Of a stretch of DNA of 64,000 nucleotides, positions 1-8,716 are shown one piece after another. The notes beneath the pieces are model-generated. The model searched no databases, had not been told where the DNA came from, and saw only the letters and a list, made by a program, of their open reading frames with translations. The first letter of the stretch is position 1; each line of letters opens with the position of its first letter. The translations under genes were made by a program, and so were the position numbers. The DNA comes from Ferribacterium limneticum (GTDB lineage Bacteria > Pseudomonadota > Gammaproteobacteria > Burkholderiales > Rhodocyclaceae), in the NCBI RefSeq assembly GCF_020510625.1, contig NZ_CP075191.1, positions 596,001 through 660,000 on the forward strand. Reading direction: 5' to 3'.

Positions 1-171
1 CTGAAGGTAACAATAGGTCGAGGGGGCGTCCGGTGTTACCCTCGGCGGACCGGCTTGCCCGGTCTCCCCAGCGAGTGCCTCTTCGGCCCTGCATCGCTCT
101 TCTCGAAAGCGTTGTGCCCGTTCGATCGGAACATTTTCTGACGTACATACACGCTTTCCTCAAAAGAAGAG
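1..171. other. Left-edge sequence without a supported gene
   Basis: No reading frame here looks like a real protein; the short frames are arginine/proline-rich shadows. The last bases hold the purine-rich ribosome binding site (AGAAGAGG) of the next gene. Nothing else is recognised. Confidence 0.5.
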
Positions 172-177
172 GTGCCC

Positions 178-840
178 ATGCCTGGTTATCAGGTCCGGTT
201 CCAGACCGTTGCCATCGGCAATTCGGATTATCAAATCCGTTCCTTGCTCGATCGCCAGCAATACCACGACCCCGAAGGTGAGGCGGAAGCCGCCGGCATT
301 TCACCGGCCAGCTGGTCGCTCTTCGGGCAGATCTGGCCATCGGCCCGGGTGCTGGCCAGGACGATGGATAGCTTCGATCTGGTCGGCAAGCGCATCCTCG
401 AGATCGGGGCAGGCCTCTGCCTGGCCAGCCTGGTCGTTCATCGGCGCTCCGGCGACATGACGGCCAGCGATGCTCACCCGATGAGCCGTCTTTTCCTCGA
501 AGAGAATCTGCTCCTCAACCACCTTGGCCCAATGACTTACGCCGATGGCAACTGGGGGCGGGACAATCCCGAGCTTGGGCTGTTCGACCTGATCATCGGC
601 AGTGACGTGCTCTATGAGCGCGATCAGCCGCTGATGCTGGCCACTTTCATCGACCGTCATTCGGCGCTTGGTGGCGAGGTGTTGATCGTCGATCCCAATC
701 GCGGCAACCGCCCGGCTTTTCGGCGGGCGATGGCGGGTTTCGGCTACCTGTATGGCGAATCGAAGGCAGATTGCACCTTTGCCGATGGCGAGGCCTATCG
801 CGGCAGTTTCCTGCATTTTCATCGCGGGATCGCTTCGTGA
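178..840 (+). CDS. Class I SAM-dependent methyltransferase (METTL-like)
   Basis: A 220-aa protein with a Rossmann-type methyltransferase fold. Motif I is LEIGAGLCLASLV at about residues 74-86, an acidic SDAHP motif follows, and DLIIGSDVLYE matches the D-V-x-Y signature of the METTL21/protein-lysine methyltransferase branch. The substrate cannot be told from sequence. The ATG at 178 is chosen because AGAAGAGG lies about 6 nt upstream; a GTG at 172 in the same frame is possible. It overlaps the start of the following TPMT-type gene by 4 nt, so the two are probably translationally coupled. The family is fairly secure; a protein-lysine substrate is inference. Confidence 0.8.
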   Translation: MPGYQVRFQTVAIGNSDYQIRSLLDRQQYHDPEGEAEAAGISPASWSLFGQIWPSARVLARTMDSFDLVGKRILEIGAGLCLASLVVHRRSGDMTASDAHPMSRLFLEENLLLNHLGPMTYADGNWGRDNPELGLFDLIIGSDVLYERDQPLMLATFIDRHSALGGEVLIVDPNRGNRPAFRRAMAGFGYLYGESKADCTFADGEAYRGSFLHFHRGIAS

Positions 841-1502
841 GCAATCCCGATAATGCGCTTTGGCAGCAATGCTGGCGTGACCGGAATATCGAATTCCATC
901 AGAAGACGGTCAATCAGCTGCTGATTCGCTACTGGCATAGCCTGAACCTGGGGGCGGGTAGCCGGATCTTCGTACCGTTGTGTGGGAAAAGCCTGGATCT
1001 GCTGTGGTTGGCCCAGCAGGTATGCGAGGTGATCGGCGTCGAACTGAGTCCGATTGCGGTTCGGGCTTTCTTTCGTGAAAACGGTCTGCTGCCGGCTCGC
1101 CGGCAGGTGGGCCGGCTGACCGAATGGTCGAGTGGTCCGATCCGTATCTTTTGCGGCGATATTTTTGCGCTGACGGCGGCTGATCTTGGGCCTATTTCTG
1201 CGGTATACGATCGCGCGGCGCTGACGGCCCTGCCGGAAACGGTTCGGGTGACCTATGTGGCGCACCTGCATGCCCTGATCCCCGAAACCTGTCCGATTTT
1301 CCTGTTGACCGCAGAGGATCCGGAAGAGGGTGATGCCGATGGTGCTGAACCCAATGTCGCCGAGGAATTGCTGACGCTCTATACCGAACGCTTCACGGTC
1401 GAGCTGGTGCATGTTGCCCCCAGTTTTCAAACCGACCCCGAGGCGCCCGAGGCGCCGCCGCTACCGATTGAGCACAAGTTTTATCGCCTGCTGCCGATCT
1501 GA
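837..1502 (+). CDS. tpm: Thiopurine S-methyltransferase family protein
   Basis: A 221-aa protein of normal length for bacterial TPMT, which moves a methyl group from SAM to thiol, selenium or tellurium compounds in the cytoplasm. Family landmarks are NALWQQCWRDRNIEFHQ at the N terminus, RIFVPLCGKSLDLLWLA (SAM-binding motif I) and VIGVELSPIAVRAFF just after it. The start is a GTG at 837 that overlaps the TGA of the upstream methyltransferase; upstream in-frame codons encode no family sequence. rnpB follows within about 30 nt, and its -10 box lies directly after this stop codon. Confidence 0.9.
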   Translation: MSNPDNALWQQCWRDRNIEFHQKTVNQLLIRYWHSLNLGAGSRIFVPLCGKSLDLLWLAQQVCEVIGVELSPIAVRAFFRENGLLPARRQVGRLTEWSSGPIRIFCGDIFALTAADLGPISAVYDRAALTALPETVRVTYVAHLHALIPETCPIFLLTAEDPEEGDADGAEPNVAEELLTLYTERFTVELVHVAPSFQTDPEAPEAPPLPIEHKFYRLLPI

Positions 1503-1520
1503 TTGCTCGTCCGGCACGCG

Positions 1521-1526
1521 TATAAT
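1521..1526 (+). promoter_or_regulatory. -10 box of rnpB
   Basis: A perfect TATAAT lies 7-8 nt before the expected 5' end of the RNase P RNA. No convincing -35 is visible at 16-18 nt spacing because the tpm stop codon falls there. Confidence 0.6.
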
Positions 1527-1532
1527 CCGCGC

Positions 1533-1919
1533 TGGAAAGTCGGCCAGGCAATCGCTGGGCACGTAAGTGCCGGGAGGAAAGTCCGGGCTCCATTGGGCGG
1601 GATGCCAGTTAACGGCTGGGTGCTATACGGTCGCAAGACCCAAGGCAACGGAAAGTGCAACAGAGAATAGACCGCCGATGGCGTTGCAAAACGCACAGGT
1701 AAGGGTGAAACGGCGAGGTAAGAGCTCACCGCGTCCACGGTAACGGCGGACGGCACGGTAAACCCCATCCGGAGCAAGACCAAATAGGGAAGCTGAGGCG
1801 TGGCCCGCGCTGCTTCCGGGTAGGTTGCTTGAGCCTGTCGGTGACGGCAGGCCTAGAGGAATGATTGCCGAACCTCGCAAGAGGGGAACAAAACCCGGCT
1901 TATCGGCCGGCTTTCCACT
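1533..1919 (+). ncRNA. rnpB: RNase P RNA, bacterial type A
   Basis: This is the catalytic RNA of RNase P, which trims 5' leaders from tRNA precursors. The conserved core is plain: GGAGGAAAGTCCGGGCTCC near 1573-1591, the ACAGAATAGACCGCC-type segment near 1660, GGTAAGGGTGAAACGGCG near 1699, AAGACCAAATAGG near 1778, and the closing ACAAAACCCGGCTTATCG near 1888. The terminal helix pairs GAAAGTCGGCC at the start with GGCCGGCTTTCC at the end. Length (about 387 nt) and helix order fit the ancestral type A RNA. Ends are estimated from the terminal helix to within a few bases. Confidence 0.96.
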
Positions 1920-1925
1920 TCATTT

Positions 1926-3101
1926 TTATTTTGACAGGTGGCGCATGGCGCGCTCCAGGCCGTCGATGGTCAGCGGGAACATCCTGTCGTTGCCAACCAC
2001 CTGCTTGATCATGCCGATCGACGGCGTGTAGCCCCAGTGCTCTTCGGGTAGCGGGTTGAGCCAGGCCACGTGGTGCCAGGTATCGACCAGACGCTGCAGC
2101 CAGACGGCGCCGGCCTCCTCGTTCCAGTGTTCGACGCTGCCGCCGGGGCGGGCGACCTCGTAGGGGCTCATGCTGGCATCGCCGACGAAGATCAGCTTGT
2201 AGTCCGGGCCGTAGGTGTGGATGACATCCCAGGTCGACAGTTTTTCGCCATGCCGCCGGCGGTTGTCCTTCCAGACGCCTTCATAGACACAGTTGTGGAA
2301 GTAGAAGTGTTCGAGGTGCTTGAATTCCGAGCGGGCGGCTGAAAAGAGTTCCTCGCAGGCCTGGATGTGATCGTCCATCGAGCCACCAATATCGAGGAAA
2401 AGCAGCACCTTGATCGCGTTATGCCGTTCCGGGCGCAGGTGCAGGTCCAGCCAGCCGCCGTTGCGGGCCGTGCCGGCGATGGTGCCATCAAGGTCGAGTT
2501 CGGTCGCCGCTCCCTTGCGGGCGAAGCGACGCAGGCGACGCAGCGCGACCTTGATGTTGCGTACACCAAGGTCGAGCGAGTCGTCGAGATTGCGGAATTC
2601 GCGCTGGTCCCAGACCTTGATCGCCGTCCGGTTGCCAACCGATTCGCCGCCGATGCGCACGCCTTCCGGGTTATAGCCGCCGTGCCCAAAAGGCGAGGTG
2701 CCGGCGGTGCCGATCCACTTGCTGCCGCCGGCGTGGCGTTCCTTCTGTTCGGCCAAGCGCTCCTTCAACTGCTCGAGCACCTTTTCGTAGCCGAGCTTTT
2801 GCAGTCGGGCCCGGTCAGCCTCCGAAAGATGCTTGCGCGCCGCCAGTTCCAGCCATTCCTCCGACACCATGGCATCGAAGCCGGGCAGCGCTTCGATGCC
2901 CTTGAAGTATTCGCCAAAGGCCCGGTCGAAGCGGTCGTAGAGGGCTTCATCCTTGACCAGCAGGGTGCGTGACAACAGATAGAAATCGTCCAGGCTGCCG
3001 CTGACCAGCCGCGCTTCAAGTGCTTCGAGCAGGGCCAGCAACTCGTTGGTCGACACCGGCAACTGGCGCGACTTAAGGTGCAGGAAGAAATCGACCAACA
3101 T
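1926..3101 (-). CDS. VWA domain protein, CoxE-like
   Basis: A 391-aa protein whose C-terminal half is a von Willebrand A domain. The MIDAS-like metal site reads DIGGS at residues 237-241, so Gly stands where the canonical DxSxS has its first Ser. The N-terminal half is helical and matches CoxE-type partners of MoxR ATPases. Its ATG follows directly after the stop codon of the MoxR gene, so they form one operon. Known MoxR/VWA pairs act as chaperones that insert metals or assemble complexes; no client is encoded nearby, so the target here is unknown. Confidence 0.85.
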   Translation of the reverse strand: MLVDFFLHLKSRQLPVSTNELLALLEALEARLVSGSLDDFYLLSRTLLVKDEALYDRFDRAFGEYFKGIEALPGFDAMVSEEWLELAARKHLSEADRARLQKLGYEKVLEQLKERLAEQKERHAGGSKWIGTAGTSPFGHGGYNPEGVRIGGESVGNRTAIKVWDQREFRNLDDSLDLGVRNIKVALRRLRRFARKGAATELDLDGTIAGTARNGGWLDLHLRPERHNAIKVLLFLDIGGSMDDHIQACEELFSAARSEFKHLEHFYFHNCVYEGVWKDNRRRHGEKLSTWDVIHTYGPDYKLIFVGDASMSPYEVARPGGSVEHWNEEAGAVWLQRLVDTWHHVAWLNPLPEEHWGYTPSIGMIKQVVGNDRMFPLTIDGLERAMRHLSK

Positions 3102-3944
3102 TTACGGCTTGCGGCGGCTCATGAAGGCCAGGCGTTCAAACAGGTGCACATCCTGTTCATTCTTGAGCAGGGCGCCGTGCAGCGGCGGGATGGCATCCCT
3201 GGCCTCCTTGGCGCGCAAGGCTTCTGGTGGGATGTCTTCGGCCAGCAGCAGCTTCAGCCAGTCGATCAGTTCGCTGGTCGAGGGCTTTTTCTTCAGGCCG
3301 GGCACCTCGCGCAGATCGAAGAAGACTTCCAGCGCTTCCTTCAACAACTCATGCTTGAGCACCGGAAAATGGACGCCGACGATGCGCTGCATGGTCTCCT
3401 TGTCCGGAAACTTGATGTAGTGGAAGAAGCAACGGCGCAGGAAAGCATCGGGTAGTTCCTTCTCGTTGTTTGAGGTGATGATGATCAGCGGCCGGTGTTT
3501 TGCCTTGATCGTGCGGTGCAACTCGTAGCAGTGGAATTCCATGCGGTCGAGTTCGCGCAGCAGGTCGTTGGGGAACTCGATGTCGGCCTTGTCGATTTCG
3601 TCGATCAGCACGACCGACGGTTCGTCACATTCAAAGGCCTGCCACAACACGCCATGCACGATGTAGTGGCCGATGTCCTCAACGCGTGGGTCGCCAAGCT
3701 GCGAGTCGCGCAGGCGGGATACGGCGTCGTATTCATAAAGCCCCTGCTGGGCCTTGGTGGTCGATTTGATGTGCCACTGAAAGAGCGGCATGTTCAGCGC
3801 CCGCGCCACTTCCTCGGCGAGCAGCGTCTTGCCGGTGCCGGGCTCGCCCTTGATGAGCAGCGGGCGTTGCAGGGCGACGGCGGCATTGACCGCCAGGGTC
3901 AGGTCGCGGGTGGCGACGTAGCTATCGGTACCTTCGAATTTCAT
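3102..3944 (-). CDS. MoxR family AAA+ ATPase
   Basis: A 280-aa cytoplasmic ATPase. Walker A is GEPGTGKT at residues 33-40, Walker B is VVLIDEIDKAD near 111-121, and the sensor-type IITSNNEKELPDAFLRRCFFHY segment is intact. This is the short MoxR form typical of CoxD-like partners. It is the first gene of a two-gene operon with the CoxE-like VWA protein, with zero spacing. The family implies ATP-driven remodelling of a partner complex; the partner is not identifiable from this window. Confidence 0.9.
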   Translation of the reverse strand: MKFEGTDSYVATRDLTLAVNAAVALQRPLLIKGEPGTGKTLLAEEVARALNMPLFQWHIKSTTKAQQGLYEYDAVSRLRDSQLGDPRVEDIGHYIVHGVLWQAFECDEPSVVLIDEIDKADIEFPNDLLRELDRMEFHCYELHRTIKAKHRPLIIITSNNEKELPDAFLRRCFFHYIKFPDKETMQRIVGVHFPVLKHELLKEALEVFFDLREVPGLKKKPSTSELIDWLKLLLAEDIPPEALRAKEARDAIPPLHGALLKNEQDVHLFERLAFMSRRKP

Positions 3945-4022
3945 GGTTTTGTTAGGCTCATGGCTGGGGATGCGAGGGATTGTAAGACTAAAGCGCGCGC
4001 CGGAAGTGCCCTACAATGCGGC

Positions 4023-5180
4023 ATGAACATCGCCAAGACCCCCACTATTCGCTGGCAGGAAGCCGGTCAGGAACACCTTGCGTGCTGGCGTTCGGAAGCC
4101 GGCATCGCGCCCCATCTCTGCGTTGGAATCGCCGACGACCGAACCTCTGCGGATGATGCCTATCGTTCGCTAGAATCGGGCACAGCCTTGCTCTGGCGCG
4201 GCGACTGGGTCAATGCCAGACATCTGATGCAGGCGCTGACCAAGCGGGCAGACCGTCGTTTTGGCGCAGGGCGTGGCAAGGCGCCGAAGACCCCGGCCGA
4301 GGTCTTTGCCCGGCATCGCGAGCAACAGGGGCTGCGCGCCGCCTTGCTCAATCGCTTGCTGGTGCCGCTCGATGCCGCGTACTGCATCCCTTTGCGCCGC
4401 GCCCAGGACGTGCGAGATGCCTGCATCGAGGCCTATGGGCCGGCAGGGCAGGCGGATTCCGTGGTCTCGTTGCGCGAATTGCTGGCCGTCGTCAGTGCTC
4501 ACGAATGGCGCAAGAAGGGCATCCCCGTGCCGGCGGTGCAAGGGCGCATCTATCCGCATTACGGCGTTTTTTCTCCGGTGCGCGGCGAGTATGTCGATCT
4601 GATCGCGACGGCACCGTTGCCGGCGAATTGCGAACGGGCTTTCGATATCGGCACCGGCTCCGGCATCATCGCTGCCGTGCTGGCACGTCGTGGCGTCAAG
4701 CATGTTGTCGCCACCGATCAGGATGCACGGGCGCTGGCCTGTGCCAGTGAAAATGTGGAAAAACTTGGCTTGGCGTCGGCGATTGAAATCATCAAGGCTG
4801 ACCTGTTTCCCGAAGGTCTGGCGCCGCTCATCGTCTGCAATCCACCGTGGGTGCCGGCACAGCCGACCTCGCCGGTGGAGTATGCGGTCTATGATCCCGA
4901 TTCACGGATGCTGCGCGGCTTTCTGGGCGGGCTGGTCGCCCATCTGGCCCCGAAGGGCGAGGGCTGGCTGATCATTTCAGATATTGCCGAACACCTCGGC
5001 CTGCGCTCGCGGGCTGAATTGCTCGGCTGGATTTCGGCGGCCGGCTTGAAAGTAATCGAGCGTCTCGATACCCGCCCGAAACACCCGAAGGCACAGGATG
5101 CAAGTGACCCCCTGCATGCCGCGCGCTCGGCCGAGGTGACGTCGCTATGGCGTCTCGCCAGGATCGATGGAGCAAGTTGA
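4023..5180 (+). CDS. Class I methyltransferase with NPPW motif
   Basis: A 385-aa protein. Its C-terminal half is a SAM-dependent methyltransferase with motif I FDIGTGSGIIAAVLA and the catalytic NPPW motif (VCNPPWVPAQ), which marks enzymes that methylate the amide or exocyclic nitrogen of glutamine, adenine or guanine. The N-terminal ~190 residues are a separate region, as in HemK/PrmB- and RlmG-like enzymes. The ATG at 4023 is chosen because the frame continues upstream only through sequence antisense to moxR. It is divergent from the moxR operon. Substrate is unresolved: rRNA and release factor are both possible. Confidence 0.8.
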   Translation: MNIAKTPTIRWQEAGQEHLACWRSEAGIAPHLCVGIADDRTSADDAYRSLESGTALLWRGDWVNARHLMQALTKRADRRFGAGRGKAPKTPAEVFARHREQQGLRAALLNRLLVPLDAAYCIPLRRAQDVRDACIEAYGPAGQADSVVSLRELLAVVSAHEWRKKGIPVPAVQGRIYPHYGVFSPVRGEYVDLIATAPLPANCERAFDIGTGSGIIAAVLARRGVKHVVATDQDARALACASENVEKLGLASAIEIIKADLFPEGLAPLIVCNPPWVPAQPTSPVEYAVYDPDSRMLRGFLGGLVAHLAPKGEGWLIISDIAEHLGLRSRAELLGWISAAGLKVIERLDTRPKHPKAQDASDPLHAARSAEVTSLWRLARIDGAS

Positions 5181-5370
5181 GCATGGTCTCCGTGTGCGTC
5201 GGCGCAGCACCCCAAAGCCAACCCGCCGCCTGCGAACCGATCAACGACGATCCGTTGCTCATGACCAATGGCGTGTTGCCAAGCGACGACCCCATCCTTC
5301 GTTTTCGTTCGCCGGCCTGCGCCGCGTCGTTCGGCCAGCGTCAGAGCGAACGCTGAACTACCTCACCAAT
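5181..5370. other. Intergenic sequence with one doubtful small ORF
   Basis: A plus-strand frame 5183-5356 (57 codons, ATG) lies just after the methyltransferase stop and before the terminator at 5371. It has no recognisable domain, no clear ribosome binding site and an unremarkable composition, so it is not called as a gene. Confidence 0.35.
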
Positions 5371-5410
5371 AAAAACGGCCTGCGAGATTTCACAGGCCGT
5401 TTTTGTTTTT
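5371..5410. terminator. Bidirectional rho-independent terminator
   Basis: The stem AAAACGGCCTG/CAGGCCGTTTT encloses a short loop, with A-rich and T-rich flanks on both sides (TTTTTGTTTTT at the right). It sits between the convergent methyltransferase gene (+) and the periplasmic binding protein gene (-) and can end transcription from both. Confidence 0.85.
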
Positions 5411-5452
5411 GGGCGTCGAATCTATCTGGTAGTCGGCGCCTGGGGTGTCTTC

Positions 5453-6601
5453 CTACTCCTTAAGCAGCACCCACTTGCCATCCCTGACTGTCATCATCAC
5501 CCGGGCGCGCTGGTCCATGCCGTTGTGGTTTTGTGCCGTCATGTTGAACACGCCTTGTGCACCAACCACTTCCTTCGATTGTTCCAGCGCATCACGCAGG
5601 GCGGCACGAAACTCGACCGAGCCCGGTTTGGCCTTTTTCAGGGCTTCGGGAATGGCTTTCTGCAACAGCAAGCCAGCGTCGTAAGTGTTGGCGCCAAAAG
5701 TCGACATCGTGCCGGCGCCATATTTGCCCTCGTAAGCCTTGATATAGCCTTGGGCCACCGCCTTGATCGGGTTGTTCGCCACGAGGTCGCCGGCGACCAG
5801 CATCGGCCCGCCAGCCATCAGGGTTCCCTCGACGGCCTTGCCGCCGATGCGGATGAAGTCATTGGTCGCAACCCCGTGGGTCTGGTAAATCCGGCCCTTG
5901 TAGCCTTTTTCCTGCAGGGTCGTTTGGGGCAGGACGGCCGGGCCGCCGGTAGCCGCGATCAGTACGGCATCCGGCTTGCTGGTCATGACTTTCAGTGCCT
6001 GACCGGTGACCGACTGATCGGTTCGATTGAAGCGTTCGCTGGCGATGATCTTCAGTCCCGCTTTTTCGGCCATGGCGCTGAATACCTTGAACCAGTTTTC
6101 ACCGTACGGGTCGTTGAAGCCGATAAATCCGACCGTCTTGGTCCCGGCCGCCGTCATGTGCTCGAGCAGGGCGCCAGCGATCAGATCGTCGTTCTGGGTG
6201 GTCTTGAATACCCAGCGGCGCTTGTCGTCGAGCGGCAGGATGATGGATGACGAGCCGACCGTGGTAACCAGCGGTACGCGGGATTCGGCCACGAAGTCGA
6301 GCATGGCCAGCGCCGCCGGCGTGGTTGTCGGGCCGATCAGGGCATCAACCTTGTATTCGGAAATCAGTTTTTTGACGCCGGTCACGGCATTGGTCGGGTC
6401 GGAGGCATCGTCGAGCACGATGTATTCGACTTTCTGGCCGCCAATTTCGGTTGGCAGCAGGCCCACGGTGTTCTTCTGCGGAATCCCGACCACGGCGGTC
6501 GGCCCGGTCGACGAGGCGATCACGCCGATCCGGATGTCCGCCAGCGCGAACGTGCTTGCCAACAAGAGCAGGGCGAGAGAGGAAATTTTGCGACAGACCA
6601 C
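5453..6601 (-). CDS. Branched-chain amino acid-type ABC transporter substrate-binding protein
   Basis: A 382-aa periplasmic protein of the LivJ/Peripla_BP_6 family. Residues 1-21 (SSLALLLLASTFALA) form a cleavable signal peptide, followed by IRIGVIASSTGPTAVVG, the usual first strand and ligand loop. The ligand is likely an amino acid or small organic acid. No permease or ATPase genes adjoin it, so it would have to share a transporter encoded elsewhere. The start is a GTG at 6601 with AGGGAG about 8 nt upstream; the nearby ATG is in another frame. Confidence 0.88.
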   Translation of the reverse strand: MVCRKISSLALLLLASTFALADIRIGVIASSTGPTAVVGIPQKNTVGLLPTEIGGQKVEYIVLDDASDPTNAVTGVKKLISEYKVDALIGPTTTPAALAMLDFVAESRVPLVTTVGSSSIILPLDDKRRWVFKTTQNDDLIAGALLEHMTAAGTKTVGFIGFNDPYGENWFKVFSAMAEKAGLKIIASERFNRTDQSVTGQALKVMTSKPDAVLIAATGGPAVLPQTTLQEKGYKGRIYQTHGVATNDFIRIGGKAVEGTLMAGGPMLVAGDLVANNPIKAVAQGYIKAYEGKYGAGTMSTFGANTYDAGLLLQKAIPEALKKAKPGSVEFRAALRDALEQSKEVVGAQGVFNMTAQNHNGMDQRARVMMTVRDGKWVLLKE

Positions 6602-6635
6602 GACATGACTCCCTGAGAATGAGGTTCAGCCGGGA

Positions 6636-6641
6636 ATTATA
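6636..6641 (-). promoter_or_regulatory. -10 box for the substrate-binding protein gene
   Basis: Read on the minus strand this is a perfect TATAAT, about 35 nt upstream of the GTG start. The -35 region is weak (TTCACT at 19 nt spacing). Confidence 0.45.
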
Positions 6642-6755
6642 GGCAGTTGGTGGCGCCAGTAGTGAAGAAGCCGGACGGCTCTGTTTGCTGGCTCGTGAGC
6701 ACGCCGCCCGGCGGGGCTGAGGTAAGCCAGTGCCGCAGCATGAACTGCGTCAAAT

Positions 6756-7916
6756 TCACAAATCACCCTCAAAATGCTCATTCAGTCTGGATGCCGGGTC
6801 GCGTGTCACAAAATCAACGGCACAACTTGTCAGCTTCAAGTCGGCAACGACATCCGGATGCGGGTGTTTGCCATGCGGATCGGGGTATTGATCGCTGGTA
6901 ATGACATGGCGGCAGCCGATCATTGCCAGTCCGGGGTTGTAGTCAAGCTCGGAGCCATGATGGGGAATGGACAGGGTGGCCACTGAATGGAGGAGATGGC
7001 CGTAGTGCGCCTTGAAGGCCTGGAATTTTTTGTGCGATTTCAGGCGGGCGTCGCCCGTACCCAACCAGCCCAGTTTGCAGCATTCGCGGTAACGGTTGAT
7101 GCAACGGCAGGGTGCGTAGGACAAGGCGTAAAGGGCTGCCCAGTGTGGGGCGCTGGGGCCTGAGTACAGGCACAAGCTTGTGGCATTTTGTCTTCCCGAA
7201 CCGAGCGATTTGAAGCATCGCTCGAGAGTTGCCCAGTTCTTCTTGATCCACGCCGCATCCCTGAGCGAAGCCTGTAACTCATCCGGTGACAAGTTGAACT
7301 GCCCGGAAATTTTATTGGTAATCGCCGTCGCCAGGCTTGCGGAGTGCCTGACGTAGAATTTGAAACGCCATAGCGGCTTGCCTTGGAAAAAAACATCATA
7401 GGGGCGTGTATGGCTGGCTGTGCCGCGGCCAAGCGCAATACCATTGCCGTCGGGTGGTGGGGCATCTTGCTCATTTTCATCGTCGGTGGCTGCGATTCGC
7501 ACGACTTCGACCTCGCGGCCCCCTTCCAGGGCATTGACCCATGTCTGGGGGGCGAGCAGGAGTCCGGAATACTGTTCCCATATTTGCACCCCCTGGCTCG
7601 CTAGTTTGGCGAGAGCGACCAGAAGGAAATCTTTTGGTAAATGCGGGATGACCAGTTTTTTTACGGTGCTGCCGGCGATCAGCCTGGGGATGCCGTTCAC
7701 GTGATCTGCGTGAAAATGCGAAACGACCAGCATTTCAATGTTTTTAGACTCTTCTTCGGCGAGGTAGCATTTGACCTGCTGGAGGATGTCTTTTTCCTCA
7801 TCGGCACCGCAGTCGAACACATATCGGTATGAATCGTTACCGATGTCGATTTTTGCTGTGTGAAAAAAGCCGTGGCCGACCGGCCATTGGGTTCGCAAAT
7901 GTTTGAAGGGATACAC
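6756..7916 (-). CDS. Metallo-beta-lactamase-fold hydrolase (accessory)
   Basis: A 386-aa MBL-fold protein. The metal motif HFHADHVNG lies near residues 66-74 and a later IPHHGSELDYN near 322 supplies further ligands, as in ComEC/Rec2-related hydrolases. There are no membrane segments, so it is a soluble stand-alone form. A long middle insertion with many Cys/Arg/Trp residues is unusual. The region is less GC-rich than its neighbours, suggesting acquisition. The GTG at 7916 is preferred because AGGA lies 8 nt upstream; a TTG at 7934 is the alternative. Substrate unknown. Confidence 0.75.
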   Translation of the reverse strand: MYPFKHLRTQWPVGHGFFHTAKIDIGNDSYRYVFDCGADEEKDILQQVKCYLAEEESKNIEMLVVSHFHADHVNGIPRLIAGSTVKKLVIPHLPKDFLLVALAKLASQGVQIWEQYSGLLLAPQTWVNALEGGREVEVVRIAATDDENEQDAPPPDGNGIALGRGTASHTRPYDVFFQGKPLWRFKFYVRHSASLATAITNKISGQFNLSPDELQASLRDAAWIKKNWATLERCFKSLGSGRQNATSLCLYSGPSAPHWAALYALSYAPCRCINRYRECCKLGWLGTGDARLKSHKKFQAFKAHYGHLLHSVATLSIPHHGSELDYNPGLAMIGCRHVITSDQYPDPHGKHPHPDVVADLKLTSCAVDFVTRDPASRLNEHFEGDL

Positions 7917-8116
7917 GATTATTCCTGTGTGCAACGACCGGGTTGAAGGGTTTCTTTGTCTAGGCGCTTGCTGACTGGCATTGGCCGGACGGGTCTAGGC
8001 CAGCGTCAGCGATGGTTGGTCGTTAAGCGCTTGGGATTTTACCGAGGGGTGATGCCATATGGCTAGGGATGTGGCGGTTATCCAGGAGGTTTGGGCTGTT
8101 TTGCAGCATGCAACGC

Positions 8117-8142
8117 AAAAGCCACCCCGCAGGATGGCTTTT
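8117..8142 (-). terminator. Rho-independent terminator of the winged-helix gene
   Basis: On the minus strand AAAAGCCA pairs with TGGCTTTT around a short GC loop, ending in a T-rich tail. It lies about 50 nt after the stop codon of the gene at 8193-8444. Confidence 0.6.
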
Positions 8143-8192
8143 CATTCTTGGGCCGCGCGATGTGGTGCTCGGCGCCAACCGCAGGTTTTTGC

Positions 8193-8444
8193 CTAGCTTT
8201 TCACGCCCGGCTTACGTCCCGGTGCCGGTTTCGGGAAATACCCGGAGACTCGGCTGAACAAACCTTCGGTCGGCTTGCCATTCTCGAAGACAGTCATGCT
8301 GCACAGGGAAATGTCGCCCCGGCCGGAGAGTTCCCTGAGGGAGTCGCGAACTTCCGTTAGCGCGAAACCGGTTCCTGCCGCAATTTCGGAATCGCGAAGC
8401 TGGCCGTATTTTTTGAGATAGGTGAGGACTGAATCTGTGTTCAT
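8193..8444 (-). CDS. Small winged-helix DNA-binding protein
   Basis: An 83-aa protein. Residues 1-50 (TDSVLTYLKKYGQLRDSEIAAGTGFALTEVRDSLREL) look like a compact winged helix of the kind used by small repressors and FeoC-like proteins; the tail is basic (PKPAPGRKPGVKS). The ATG at 8444 follows AAGGATG at suitable spacing, and the residues upstream in frame are not like a conserved protein. It is monocistronic, with a terminator about 50 nt downstream. Target unknown; it could be a regulator of the neighbouring MBL-fold gene, but nothing in the sequence shows this. Confidence 0.65.
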   Translation of the reverse strand: MNTDSVLTYLKKYGQLRDSEIAAGTGFALTEVRDSLRELSGRGDISLCSMTVFENGKPTEGLFSRVSGYFPKPAPGRKPGVKS

Positions 8445-8595
8445 GGCTACATCCTTATGCCGGGCAACTGAAAATAAAGCCAATAAGTATCATTGGTCGT
8501 CTATTGCAGCATTGGGCAAGTTACATATGGTCGACAGGGTGGCGAGTGGAGTGCCAGCCCTTACAAAAGTGATACATGGCTGAGGTTGAAAGGGA

Positions 8596-8624
8596 AAGGA
8601 CTTAGAGGCGATCCCTAAGTCCTT
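8596..8624 (-). terminator. Hairpin terminator after tRNA(CAU)
   Basis: A perfect 10-bp stem AAGGACTTAG/CTAAGTCCTT with a 9-nt loop lies 9 nt beyond the tRNA 3' end, followed on the minus strand by a pyrimidine-rich run (TTCCCTTTC). Confidence 0.65.
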
Positions 8625-8632
8625 GGTTCTAT

Positions 8633-8709
8633 TGGTGGGCCTGCACGGACTTGAACCGTGGACCAAAGGATTATGAGTCCTCTGCTCTAACCAACTGAGC
8701 TACAGGCCC
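8633..8709 (-). tRNA. tRNA with CAU anticodon, probably tRNA-Ile2
   Basis: A 77-nt cloverleaf including an encoded CCA: acceptor GGGCCTG/CAGGCCC, D arm with AGTTGGTTA loop, anticodon loop CTCATAA and T arm CACGG-TTCAAGT-CCGTG. CAU serves elongator Met, initiator Met or Ile2 (lysidine-modified). Acceptor pairs C4-G69 and C5-G68, and the TGGTC variable region plus TTCAAGTCC T loop, match tRNA-Ile2 better than elongator tRNA-Met. It is not an initiator because positions 1 and 72 pair. It lies directly downstream of rpoD. Confidence 0.9.
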
Positions 8710-8716
8710 GGAAAAC

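Noticed and set aside
33..281. Open frame at the left edge
   Set aside because: It overlaps the start of the methyltransferase in another frame and its translation is Pro/Arg-rich without a domain.
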